17,774 bases of DNA from NCBI GenBank assembly GCA_023418095.1, contig JAEZDL010000137.1, positions 1-17,774 of the forward strand, in the 5' to 3' direction. The DNA comes from Bacteroidota bacterium. Its GTDB lineage: Bacteria > Bacteroidota > Bacteroidia > Flavobacteriales_F > PHOS-HE28. Shown one piece after another: positions 1 to 7,631 of this stretch (position 1 is its first letter; every line of letters starts with the position of its first letter). The notes under the pieces were generated by a model. It did not search any database. It saw only the letters and a list, made by a program, of their open reading frames with translations, and was not told where the DNA came from. A program made the position numbers and the translations under genes.

Positions 1-2127
1 AACTCCGCAGGTACGGGCCGCATCGGGCGCGTGGGCGTGGGTGCCGATTACATCGGCGAAGTGACCGCACAACGGTACATTCCCGCTGGCAACACCAACT
101 GGCGCTTCCTGGGATCGCCGGTCGCAGGAGCGACCGTACAGCACTGGCACGATGATTTCTTCACTGCCGGCTATCCTGGATCGGCGTACCCGAACTTCTA
201 CAGCCCGCCCGGCAGCGGCATCCATTGGCCAAGCGTTCGCTGGTACGATGAGACCGATCCGGGTGGGTTGGAGAACGATGGCCTCACCGGTGTGACCTCG
301 ACCATGGCACTGGCCACCGGACAAGGTTTCGCGGCCTGGTGCGGTACCAACTTCACCACCACGAGCGCCTTCACCATCGATCTGAAAGGTGCCCCGCATA
401 TCGCCCATGCACCGATCACCCTGCCGATGTCGTACACCAACACCGGGAATCCGATCGCCGATGGATACAACCTGGTGAGCAATCCGCTCCCGTCACCGAT
501 CAGCTTCTCCGAAGTGGTGCGCGGTGCCGATGTTTCCAACGCCTACTGGATCTACGATCCGATCAGCGGCAACAACGCATCGTGGAACGGCATCGTGGGT
601 ACCAATGGCGCGAACGGCATCATCCAGAGCTCGCAGGCTTTCTGGCTGAAGGCGAACGGTCCAGCGACGACCACTACGATCGGCGAGAACGCGAAGGTGA
701 ACAACAACACAGGAGGCGTTTTCGGCAGTGAAGTGAACAATATGGCCATGATGCGCCTGAAGGTGACCGATGCCCAGACGGAATTCGGTGATGAAACCTT
801 GATCGTGTTCGGGATGGGATCCCCGGAAATGGACGAACTGGATGTGACCAAGATGGCTTTCGGGCACGCATCGGCTCCACGGATCGCATCGAAGCTCGAT
901 CAAGGTGCGGCACTTTCGATCAACATGTTCGGCATGCCGGCCACTGCTGTGGAGATCCCGATCGATGTGACCGTGCCGGTGACCGGCGTGTACACGATCA
1001 AGGCCACGAGCCTCGAAGCGCTCACCGGCCTCACTTGTGTAAAGCTCAAGGACAACCTCACTGGAGAGGAATATGAATTGAACGAAGGATCGGAATTCAA
1101 CTTCACGATCGAAGCCGGATCGAACGAACAGGCACGTTTCGTGGTGAAGATGGCCACGCCGATCCAGCGCCACATCGACCATGTTTCCTGCAACGGCCTT
1201 TCCGACGGCGCGATCACGATCACCATTCTCGATGGTGAGGCCGATCTTACGCTGATGGACGTGTTCGCAGGAGTGCTCGATCAGGGTTCTGGATCGGAAG
1301 TTACTTTCGACAGCCTCGCTGCCGGTGAATACATGATCAGCCTGGACAATTACGCCGGTTGCGGTGAATTGATCGGCAATTACCAGATCAATGAACCAAT
1401 GCCGATCGAAGCGGAATTCACGAGCACGAATACCGCTTGTGGCGAAACCGATGGAACACTCGTACCGCAGGTGTACGGTGGTACCGCACCGTTCAACTTC
1501 AATTGGGACAACGGCAGTACAGAGGAGGTTTTGGAAGCAGCGGCGGGTGAATACGCCCTTACCGTTACCGACTCGCACGGCTGCAGCATCACCACCGATC
1601 CACAGGTGATCGCATCCGATCCTGCACCCACAGCGGCCTTCGAACCTGCTGATGAAGAGATCCATGTGGGCCAGCCTGCAAGTTTCCTCAACTACAGCAT
1701 CAATGCTGATGAATATGAATGGGACATGGGTGATGGAACGATCATCAACGCTCCTGAAGTGACCTATTCCTTCGGTGTCCCGGGTCCGCGTACCATCACG
1801 CTCAAAGCGATCAATGGCGCATGCTGGCACACCACCGCGCAGCAGATCATGGTGATCGGTGCGATCGGCATGAACGAGATCAGCGCGAGCGAACTGCAGA
1901 TCTGGCACGATGGCAGCAACATCAACATCGACCATACGATCGATGCGGGTGATCTGCTGAAGGTTGAACTGCTCGACGCCACCGGCCGCATCCACAACAC
2001 CATGAACGCTCCTGCCGTACCAGGCATCATCTCACTGCCCGGCTCCGATCTGGTATCGGGCGTATGGTTCGTGCGCATCAGCAATGCTGCGGAACAGTTC
2101 ACAAGCCGTATCGTGATCACCCGCTGA
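1..2127 (+). CDS. T9SS-exported surface protein, 5' partial (SprB-like repeats, PKD domain, type A sorting domain)
   Basis: The reading frame is open from base 1, so the N-terminus and signal peptide lie outside the window; 708 residues are visible. The first ~230 resemble a module common in Bacteroidota exported proteins (a WRFLGSPV motif, then GYNLVSNPLPSPI and a later QAFWLKANG). Residues ~391-467 and ~467-540 look like two SprB-type repeats; the second is the clearer, with CGETDGT, a GGTAPFNFNW core and a VTDSHGC end. Residues ~542-620 form a PKD-like domain with the YEWDMGDGT signature. The last ~80 residues fit a type A T9SS C-terminal sorting domain (VELLDATGR, then SGVWFVRISN and a basic end). 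By family knowledge it crosses the outer membrane through T9SS and is anchored or released at the cell surface. Its specific role, such as adhesion or gliding, cannot be read from what is visible. Confidence 0.88.
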   Translation, partial: NSAGTGRIGRVGVGADYIGEVTAQRYIPAGNTNWRFLGSPVAGATVQHWHDDFFTAGYPGSAYPNFYSPPGSGIHWPSVRWYDETDPGGLENDGLTGVTSTMALATGQGFAAWCGTNFTTTSAFTIDLKGAPHIAHAPITLPMSYTNTGNPIADGYNLVSNPLPSPISFSEVVRGADVSNAYWIYDPISGNNASWNGIVGTNGANGIIQSSQAFWLKANGPATTTTIGENAKVNNNTGGVFGSEVNNMAMMRLKVTDAQTEFGDETLIVFGMGSPEMDELDVTKMAFGHASAPRIASKLDQGAALSINMFGMPATAVEIPIDVTVPVTGVYTIKATSLEALTGLTCVKLKDNLTGEEYELNEGSEFNFTIEAGSNEQARFVVKMATPIQRHIDHVSCNGLSDGAITITILDGEADLTLMDVFAGVLDQGSGSEVTFDSLAAGEYMISLDNYAGCGELIGNYQINEPMPIEAEFTSTNTACGETDGTLVPQVYGGTAPFNFNWDNGSTEEVLEAAAGEYALTVTDSHGCSITTDPQVIASDPAPTAAFEPADEEIHVGQPASFLNYSINADEYEWDMGDGTIINAPEVTYSFGVPGPRTITLKAINGACWHTTAQQIMVIGAIGMNEISASELQIWHDGSNINIDHTIDAGDLLKVELLDATGRIHNTMNAPAVPGIISLPGSDLVSGVWFVRISNAAEQFTSRIVITR

Positions 2128-2142
2128 TCGTACCGACCTTGG

Positions 2143-2179
2143 AAAAAAGACCCCGTGCCAGCCGCACGGGGTCTTTTTT
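2143..2179. terminator. Strong intrinsic terminator after the T9SS protein gene
   Basis: A perfect 16-bp inverted repeat (AAAAAAGACCCCGTGC and its complement) surrounds the 5-base loop CAGCC. The GC-rich core is flanked by an A-run on the left arm and a T-run on the right arm, so it can act on both strands. It begins 15 bases after the stop codon. Confidence 0.93.
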
Positions 2180-2224
2180 GTTACCGATCTCCTTCAGCAC
2201 TAAAGGGAATGGGCACGCACCATA

Positions 2225-2232
2225 TACCTTTG
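2225..2232 (+). promoter_or_regulatory. Bacteroidota -7 box (TACCTTTG), predicted leaderless promoter
   Basis: TACCTTTG matches the Bacteroidota -7 consensus TAnnTTTG exactly and ends only 4 bases before the ATG at 2237. Since transcription in this phylum starts a few bases past this box, the mRNA should begin at or next to the start codon. I see no convincing TTTG -33 element upstream. Confidence 0.6.
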
Positions 2233-2236
2233 CCGC

Positions 2237-2941
2237 ATGACGATACGTCTTTTTACCGCAGCGTTGGCGATGACCATCCTCAGCGCTTGTTCACAAGGCC
2301 AGAAGAGCCGGGTTGAATTGAAGAATGAAATGGATTCCGTGAGCTATGCGATCGGGACAGACATCGGCAACAATTTCAAGCAGTCGAAGCTCGATAGCGT
2401 GAACATCGATGCGATCGCCATGGGCTTGCGCGATGGCCTTGACGGCACCAGCGTGATGACCGATGAAGTGCTGCAGGAAGTGGTGCAGGGTTACATGATG
2501 CGCAAACAGCAGCAGCAGATGGCCGAAGACCAGGCCAAGGGAGAAGTGAACAAGGTGGAAGGAGAGAAGTACCTCGCCGAGAATGCGAAGAAACCGGGGG
2601 TGGAGACCACCGCCAGCGGCCTGCAGTACGAAGTGATCACCATGGGCACCGGCCCCAAGCCCACCGCTACCGATGAAGTAAAGGTGCACTATACCGGGCG
2701 CCTGATCGATGGCACCGAGTTCGATAGTTCTGTTTCACGCGGCGAACCGGCGGTTTTCCCGGTAGGCCAGGTGATCCCCGGTTGGGTGGAAGGCATTCAG
2801 TTGATGCCCGTTGGATCGAAGTTCAAGTTCCACATCCCGAGCGATCTCGCCTACGGATCGGGCGGTGCACCCGGCGGCGCCATTCCACCGAACAGCGTAC
2901 TCGTGTTCGATGTGGAATTGCTGGAGATCATGAAGCCTTGA
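2237..2941 (+). CDS. FKBP-type peptidyl-prolyl cis-trans isomerase, lipoprotein
   Basis: The product is 234 residues. The N-terminus is a lipoprotein signal peptide with lipobox LSAC (Cys18), so the mature protein should be lipid-anchored on the periplasmic side. Residues ~28-110 fit the helical dimerisation domain found N-terminal to FKBP domains in the FkpA/FklB/Mip group (start DSVSYAIGTDIG, Gln-rich stretch RKQQQQMAEDQ). Residues ~135-232 are the FKBP catalytic domain, with the family motifs VHYTGRLIDGTEFDSS, VIPGWVEGIQLMPVGSK and YGSGG followed by IPPNSVLVFDVEL. It should catalyse isomerisation of X-Pro bonds in exported proteins and act as a folding chaperone. It sits alone between two terminators with its own promoter. 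The domain assignment is firm; whether it matches fkpA or fklB is not. Confidence 0.93.
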   Translation: MTIRLFTAALAMTILSACSQGQKSRVELKNEMDSVSYAIGTDIGNNFKQSKLDSVNIDAIAMGLRDGLDGTSVMTDEVLQEVVQGYMMRKQQQQMAEDQAKGEVNKVEGEKYLAENAKKPGVETTASGLQYEVITMGTGPKPTATDEVKVHYTGRLIDGTEFDSSVSRGEPAVFPVGQVIPGWVEGIQLMPVGSKFKFHIPSDLAYGSGGAPGGAIPPNSVLVFDVELLEIMKP

Positions 2942-2960
2942 TCGTAGCGTTCAAGAAATG

Positions 2961-2988
2961 AGAAGGGGATCTTTTCGATCCCTTTTTT
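2961..2988. terminator. Bidirectional terminator between convergent genes
   Basis: The GGGATC/GATCCC core extends to about 11 bp through A-T and G-U pairs, around the loop TTTTC, and is followed by a run of six T on the plus strand. It lies 20 bases past the prolyl isomerase stop and touches the stop codon of the convergent minus-strand gene. It probably serves the plus strand best. Confidence 0.75.
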
Positions 2989-4271
2989 CATAATTCCCTC
3001 GAGAGCGGTTGTTGATGCTCGATCCGGAGCCGTTCCAGCAGCTTGCCGTTCATCTCGATCGGAACCGGCTTCTTCACCGGCAAACCGTCCTCTACATCCA
3101 CCAGATGTGCTTTGGGCTGCACTTTGTCCAACGGAAGACTTAGCGGGATCGAACTCTTACGGGTCGCGATCTCGATCTCCAGATCCTTCAATTCCGGCCG
3201 GCAGCGGATAAGACAGAATTGTTCGCTCACCAGGGAAGCAAGTGTATCACCACGATGAACGATGAACAACGGATCTGTGGACTTGGAATGCCGCGTGTAT
3301 TGGATGGCATGGAGAACGGTGCGATCATCGAAGGTCTGATCCGTGCGATCGAACTCGCCGGCGAGCAGATCCACATTCACTTCATATTCGATCGGAGGTT
3401 TATGGACCGCAAGTGCTCCTAAAAGGCCGAACATCGACGTGGCGACCACGTTGACCGCTGGGTCGCCTTGCGACTCCCTGATCCGTCCTTGAAGAACGTG
3501 TTTTCCTCGACTTAGAGGTATGTATTTCCTCTCGATCCGTACGAAGATCTTCAATCCGTCAGAATATCCCCAGATACCGCGCTTTGCCTTTCCGTTCACT
3601 TTTTTGATGTTGAATGGACCTTTCAGCGATGGAACGATCGCCCGTTTTTCGCGTAGATCCATGAATGTCGGGAACAAACCGACGGGAAGATCACCTTCCA
3701 GGATCGGGAAATGCAGGTGGTCAGGATCGGGCATTTGAGCGAGTTCTTCCTCCCGAAGCAGGATATCCATTGTTCTTCCTTGAGCGGAACCGACACCAAA
3801 AGAGGACAAGCACTCCTGGATCGCGGTCAGGAACGCTCGGCCTGTCTTTTTCAATGATGTGCATTGTTTTTGGGATCCGGCATTATATAACAGATGCCAG
3901 CCATCATCACGTTCCTCCAGGATATCCAGGTTCACTGACACGATGTACAAATAGCCACTGCCGAATTCACGGGTGCTCATCCGATTCAGCTTGATGGCGA
4001 TCGGCCGGCCTTCCCGGGGAGCACATACGTTCAAGGATCGTTCGACGCGTTGGGCCATCTCCGGCATGAAGATCACCGAAGTGCCGTTGATCCCAGACCT
4101 GTACCCGATGTTCTCCCGGCAAACAACGAAGACCTCGCTCAGTCTGAATCCGTCTGGCAGCGCGCAATCCGCGGCTGCAGGAAGTTCAACGATATATGGT
4201 TTCTGCGAGAATGCCGATCCAACGAAGAGAAGGATCGGGAGCAGCGATGCGAACGATCGGCGGAAGCACAT
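2988..4271 (-). CDS. Secreted protein of unknown function
   Basis: The product has 427 residues. I chose the ATG at 4271 because it places a clean Sec signal peptide (basic CFRR, hydrophobic LLPILLFVGSAF, then SQ) at the very N-terminus; an in-frame GTG at 4292 would only add seven residues. I do not recognise a named domain. The mature part has a Cys-containing N-terminal half and a motif FPTFMDLRE near the middle, followed by a segment WGYSDGLKIFVRI. Similar 'FPTF...WGYsDG' patterns occur, from memory, in uncharacterised exported Bacteroidota proteins. There is one short hydrophobic stretch (VVATSMFGLLGALAV) that could be membrane-associated. It is the last gene of a minus-strand group, 25 bases after the DUF551 gene. 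GATC density (29 in ~1.28 kb) is that of native host genes. Confidence 0.75.
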   Translation of the reverse strand: MCFRRSFASLLPILLFVGSAFSQKPYIVELPAAADCALPDGFRLSEVFVVCRENIGYRSGINGTSVIFMPEMAQRVERSLNVCAPREGRPIAIKLNRMSTREFGSGYLYIVSVNLDILEERDDGWHLLYNAGSQKQCTSLKKTGRAFLTAIQECLSSFGVGSAQGRTMDILLREEELAQMPDPDHLHFPILEGDLPVGLFPTFMDLREKRAIVPSLKGPFNIKKVNGKAKRGIWGYSDGLKIFVRIERKYIPLSRGKHVLQGRIRESQGDPAVNVVATSMFGLLGALAVHKPPIEYEVNVDLLAGEFDRTDQTFDDRTVLHAIQYTRHSKSTDPLFIVHRGDTLASLVSEQFCLIRCRPELKDLEIEIATRKSSIPLSLPLDKVQPKAHLVDVEDGLPVKKPVPIEMNGKLLERLRIEHQQPLSREL

Positions 4272-4296
4272 GCCGTGAATATATCCATTCACTTTT

Positions 4297-4569
4297 TCAT
4301 GGCCTTTCCGGCAGCGGCATCCAATGGCTCACCAAGTGGAAGAATTGATTGCTGCTGCCTTCGCCCAACCAGAAATGCGTACTTCCCGTATGGCCCGTCC
4401 TGCTGGGATTCTTCAGGAAAAAATCCTCGGCGAAGCGAAGGATCAGGATGTTCCGTTGTTCGGTCGCGCCGGTCTTTCCGGGCAGATGCACCAGGTTATC
4501 GGGCAGAAAACAGATCACGCGGGCACCATCAGTGGGCAACCGATCGGCTACGGGGATCCACGCGCTCAT
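4297..4569 (-). CDS. Small DUF551-family protein
   Basis: The product is 90 residues with no signal peptide. It carries both hallmarks of DUF551 proteins: an N-terminal WIPVADRLPTDG block and a C-terminal HWMPLPERP end, with a middle segment (VICFLPDN, then FWLGEG) that fits the family. DUF551 proteins are short, often found in phages and accessory regions, and have no established function. The ATG lies 18 bases past the stop of the malate synthase-like gene, and a -7-like box (TACATTCG) falls in that gap, so the gene may be both read through from upstream and transcribed on its own. Recognition of the family is confident; nothing in the sequence indicates a biochemical role. Confidence 0.82.
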   Translation of the reverse strand: MSAWIPVADRLPTDGARVICFLPDNLVHLPGKTGATEQRNILILRFAEDFFLKNPSRTGHTGSTHFWLGEGSSNQFFHLVSHWMPLPERP

Positions 4570-4575
4570 GCGGGG

Positions 4576-4583
4576 CGAATGTA
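4576..4583 (-). promoter_or_regulatory. Possible -7 box (TACATTCG) for the DUF551 gene
   Basis: Read on the minus strand, TACATTCG ends 6 bases before the DUF551 start codon. It differs from the consensus TAnnTTTG at one base, and the spacing again predicts an almost leaderless transcript. It occupies the 18-base gap between two genes on the same strand. Evidence is the motif and its position only. Confidence 0.4.
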
Positions 4584-4587
4584 GCGA

Positions 4588-6144
4588 TCACGCGATCGGT
4601 TCGCCGGGAAGTTCATCGCCAAGCACCATCTCAAGCAATCGCTTTTCAGCCACGGCGGCCATCTTCCGGATCTGGTCCGTAGCCTCGCTGAACATCTTTT
4701 CAGACTCCTTGCGCACCAGGTATTTGATCAGATCATCGTGCACATCGAGTCCCGATGAGGTGATCATTCCCTGCCGGCTCCGGTTCCATTGCCACAACAG
4801 GCGCACGGCCAGCCGCAGTGAGGAGCGATCGTGCATCCTTCCGCCCTGGATCACCCAGGCACGGCCTTCACCGGCGCGCACCATGCTGCGCAGGATCGTG
4901 CGGATCATGCCCACAAGGCTTTCCACACTTACCGATCCCTCGGGCCTGCGGATCAGATCGCTGGGCTGCACCTTATCGTTGCGCTGGTAATAGAGCTGGT
5001 TGGCGCGCGGCATGCTCTTGTTGAATTCGACCATGGCCGCGTTCACGGTATCGGCATGCACCACGATCGTTCCATCGAAACCATCCACCGCTTCGCGCTC
5101 CTTGTCGGCGAGCATTTCCAGATAGGAGGATTTGATCCGCTCCGGATCGAGCGGTGGAAGTACGAACGAAGGCGCGCCGATCGCGTGGCAACCACGGCGG
5201 TGGCAGATCCCCACCAACTGCAGGCTCAACGAGCGAAGGAAAGGCGAATTCAGGCCGATCGATTCCCGATCGGGCAGCACCGGGCGATCCTCGCCGCTGA
5301 ACAGATCGATGTGATCGGCCGCATAACCCTGTGGATCGAGCGACATGCCCGCCACGTGGTGGATCATCTCGAACAGGATCTCCTCCGCTTCAAGCGCCCC
5401 CGGCACCGAATCGATCATGATCGTGGCCCGGATGGTACCGCGATCGTAGCCCATGTGTTCCTCCAGAAGATCGAAGAGCTGTACCCACAGCCGCGCTTCG
5501 AGGTGCGTTCGTACATCACGAAGTACAAGATGGATCCCGCCGTACCGTTCGACCAGGTCGTTGCCGCAATTGAGCACGAGCAGCGCCAGATCGAAGATCG
5601 TGGCCGGAACGGCCTCCCCATTGAACAGAACTGCTCCTTCCGTGGCGGTGAACGGCCGGGGAACGATCATCAATCTCGTCTCTGTACGTGGATTCACGCG
5701 GATCCTTCCGCCATCGGGCGAGAGATAGGCCAGATCGAGCCTCGCAGCGCGTGAAAGGCTGCGGTGTGCGCGAAGGATGTTCCAGGTATCGGTGGGAGTG
5801 AAGTTCCAGAGATCGGCGATGTAGGTCTTCGCTCCGGAGTTCAAGCCATTGATCAATTCCGATCGAGTGGCCCCGCCGATCAATTCCACCCGGCGCTCCT
5901 GCAGTTGCTCCGGGATCGGATCCACGGTCCATTTGCCTTTGCGTATGTGGGCGGTCTCCTCCAGGAACTGCACATCGCCACCGGCCAGTTTTGCGCGATC
6001 CCGTGATCGCTGGTCCATTAATTCCCGGCGGCGTTTTTCAGCGCCATTGCACATTTCCTCGATCAGCGACCGGACTTCGGCGGTGAGGGTCCTTTCTTGA
6101 ACGGTGGCTATCACTTTGGGAAGAAGAGTTGTAGTTGAAGTCAT
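4588..6144 (-). CDS. Malate synthase A-family protein with a divergent active site
   Basis: The product has 518 residues, close to the usual ~530. The ATG at 6144 removes an upstream in-frame extension that shows no family similarity. The malate synthase A scaffold is clear: WTVDPIPEQLQERRVE (72-87), LNSGAK, THLEARLW (213-220), DRGTIRAT (234-241), EEILFEM, LPDRESI, CHRRGCHAIG (314-323), DKEREAVDGFDGT (347-359) and a C-terminal WQW region. Placed against E. coli AceB from memory, the region from catalytic Arg166 to Asp278 aligns without gaps but the key residues differ. Val161 replaces Arg166, Asp245 replaces Mg-ligand Glu250, and Gly273 replaces Mg-ligand Asp278 (GRWDY has become DPQGY). Only Asp439 matches the catalytic base Asp447. 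Canonical malate synthase condenses glyoxylate with acetyl-CoA; this protein may be a pseudoenzyme or use another substrate. No isocitrate lyase gene is nearby. It is the first gene of a minus-strand group. Confidence 0.85.
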   Translation of the reverse strand: MTSTTTLLPKVIATVQERTLTAEVRSLIEEMCNGAEKRRRELMDQRSRDRAKLAGGDVQFLEETAHIRKGKWTVDPIPEQLQERRVELIGGATRSELINGLNSGAKTYIADLWNFTPTDTWNILRAHRSLSRAARLDLAYLSPDGGRIRVNPRTETRLMIVPRPFTATEGAVLFNGEAVPATIFDLALLVLNCGNDLVERYGGIHLVLRDVRTHLEARLWVQLFDLLEEHMGYDRGTIRATIMIDSVPGALEAEEILFEMIHHVAGMSLDPQGYAADHIDLFSGEDRPVLPDRESIGLNSPFLRSLSLQLVGICHRRGCHAIGAPSFVLPPLDPERIKSSYLEMLADKEREAVDGFDGTIVVHADTVNAAMVEFNKSMPRANQLYYQRNDKVQPSDLIRRPEGSVSVESLVGMIRTILRSMVRAGEGRAWVIQGGRMHDRSSLRLAVRLLWQWNRSRQGMITSSGLDVHDDLIKYLVRKESEKMFSEATDQIRKMAAVAEKRLLEMVLGDELPGEPIA

Positions 6145-6182
6145 GCTATGGATCGACGAATTGCCATTTTCTTTCGACGAAC

Positions 6183-6190
6183 CAAAAGTA
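6183..6190 (-). promoter_or_regulatory. Bacteroidota -7 box (TACTTTTG) for the malate synthase-like gene
   Basis: Read on the minus strand, TACTTTTG is an exact match to TAnnTTTG, 38 bases upstream of the start codon at 6144. The 164-base gap to the divergent M16 gene holds this box and a weaker one facing the other way. The same octamer precedes the epimerase gene at 14472-14479. Confidence 0.55.
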
Positions 6191-6264
6191 CGATGGAGTG
6201 GAGCGGAGGTCAATAGCCGGGCGTTCACCTGCGATACAATGCACGGATCTGCCGCATTGGGCCG

Positions 6265-6272
6265 TAAATTCG
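6265..6272 (+). promoter_or_regulatory. Weak -7-like box (TAAATTCG) for the M16 peptidase operon
   Basis: TAAATTCG is one base from the TAnnTTTG consensus, 36 bases before the chosen start at 6309. No other candidate stands out in this divergent intergenic region. Low confidence. Confidence 0.33.
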
Positions 6273-6308
6273 CACCCCGCCTGTGGGCCGGCCGAGAAGT
6301 ACCGTGCC

Positions 6309-7631
6309 ATGAAGAATCTCCTGATCCTATCATCCTCAGCAATGCTGGCAGCACCCGCCGCAGCCCAATCACGGGCCATCGAGTTCACCGAGTTCGACCT
6401 GGATAACGGGTTGCACGTGATCCTTCACGAGGATCATGGTACACCCATCGTAGCGGTTAGCGTGATGTACCATGTGGGCAGCAAGGATGAGGATCCCAGC
6501 CGCCGCGGGTTCGCGCATTTCTTCGAACACCTGCTCTTCGAGGGATCGGAGAACATCGCCAGGGGTGAATTCAGCAAACTGGTGGAAAGCGCCGGTGGTG
6601 TGCTGAACGCCAATACCAGCGGCGATCGCACCTACTACTACGAAGTGCTCCCGAGCAACCAGCTGGAATTGGGCCTGTGGCTTGAAAGTGAACGGATGCT
6701 GCACGCCAAGGTGGATATCGTGGGGGTGAACACCCAGCGCGAAGTGGTGAAGGAAGAGCGCCGGCAGCGCTATGAGAACCAACCATACGGCAGCCTGCTG
6801 ATCGAAGTGTTGAAGCGGGCCTACAAGGTGCATCCCTACCAATGGCCCACGATCGGTTTCATGGAAGACCTGAACGCTGCGACCGAGCAGGATTACAAGG
6901 ATTTCTACAAGCGTTTCTACGTCCCGAACAATGCCGTGCTCGTGGTTGCCGGTGATATCGATCCGCAGGCGACCAAGGCCCTCGTGCAGAAATACTTCGC
7001 CGATATACCACGGGGAGCAGAGATCCAGCGCCACCAGATCGTGGAGCCGCCGCTGGAGGCCGAAGTGCGCGATGTGGTGTACGATCGCATCCAATTGCCG
7101 GCCGTGGTGCAGGCCTACCGCATACCGGCCAATGGAACCCCTGATTTCTACGCCGTGGATATGGTGAACCGCATCCTTTCCAACGGGAATTCCGCCCGGC
7201 TCAACCGCAGTGTGAAGGATGAACAGCAGAAGGCGATCTACGTGGGCGCCTTCAGCTTCCCGTTCGAAGAGCCCGGCCTGGCGATCATGTTCGCGATCGC
7301 GAACGCCGGTGTTGATGTGAACGATCTGGAGAAGTCCATGGATGCTGAAGTGGAGCGCATGCGGAATGAACCGATCAGTGCCGAGGAGTTATCCAAGTTG
7401 AAGGCGCAGCTGGAAACGGAAGCGATCCAGGACAACAGCCGCGTGGCCGGGGTGGCCGGCAACCTCGCCACCGCCCATACCATACTCGGCAGCGCGGACC
7501 TTATCAACAAGGAGATCGACCGGTACCTTGCATTGACCGCCGATGACCTGATGCGCGCCGCACGGACGTACTTCGTCCCGAAGAACCGGGTGGTGCTCCA
7601 TTATCTCCCGATCAGCCAGAAGCAACCATGA
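6309..7631 (+). CDS. M16-family zinc peptidase, catalytic subunit
   Basis: The product has 440 residues. I chose the ATG at 6309 because it begins a typical Sec signal peptide (MKNLLILSSS, then AMLAAPAAAQ, cleavage after ~20); the frame is open further upstream but without a plausible N-terminus. Residues 70-74 are the inverted zinc-binding motif HFFEH (ligands His70 and His74, catalytic Glu73), and Glu150 in VVKEE stands 76 residues after His74, as expected for the third ligand. The remainder fits a peptidase M16 domain followed by the M16 C-terminal domain (YVPNNAVLVVAGDID). Members degrade peptides inside a clam-shell chamber, here in the periplasm. The stop overlaps the start of the next gene (ATGA), implying coupled translation and a heterodimer with the non-catalytic partner. 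Confidence 0.94.
   Translation: MKNLLILSSSAMLAAPAAAQSRAIEFTEFDLDNGLHVILHEDHGTPIVAVSVMYHVGSKDEDPSRRGFAHFFEHLLFEGSENIARGEFSKLVESAGGVLNANTSGDRTYYYEVLPSNQLELGLWLESERMLHAKVDIVGVNTQREVVKEERRQRYENQPYGSLLIEVLKRAYKVHPYQWPTIGFMEDLNAATEQDYKDFYKRFYVPNNAVLVVAGDIDPQATKALVQKYFADIPRGAEIQRHQIVEPPLEAEVRDVVYDRIQLPAVVQAYRIPANGTPDFYAVDMVNRILSNGNSARLNRSVKDEQQKAIYVGAFSFPFEEPGLAIMFAIANAGVDVNDLEKSMDAEVERMRNEPISAEELSKLKAQLETEAIQDNSRVAGVAGNLATAHTILGSADLINKEIDRYLALTADDLMRAARTYFVPKNRVVLHYLPISQKQP

Noticed and set aside
493..1995. A 500-codon open frame antisense to the T9SS protein gene
   Set aside because: Its translation has no recognisable motif and mirrors a clear coding gene. Palindromic GATC-rich codons remove antisense stops in this sequence, so long antisense frames are expected.
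4831..5754. A 307-codon plus-strand frame antisense to the malate synthase-like gene
   Set aside because: No start context or motif, and it sits wholly within a family-matched gene on the other strand.
4588..6144. Reading the divergent malate synthase as a decayed pseudogene
   Set aside because: The frame is full length without stops or shifts, scaffold motifs are kept, and GATC-rich host codon use continues, which fits selection for a product better than decay.
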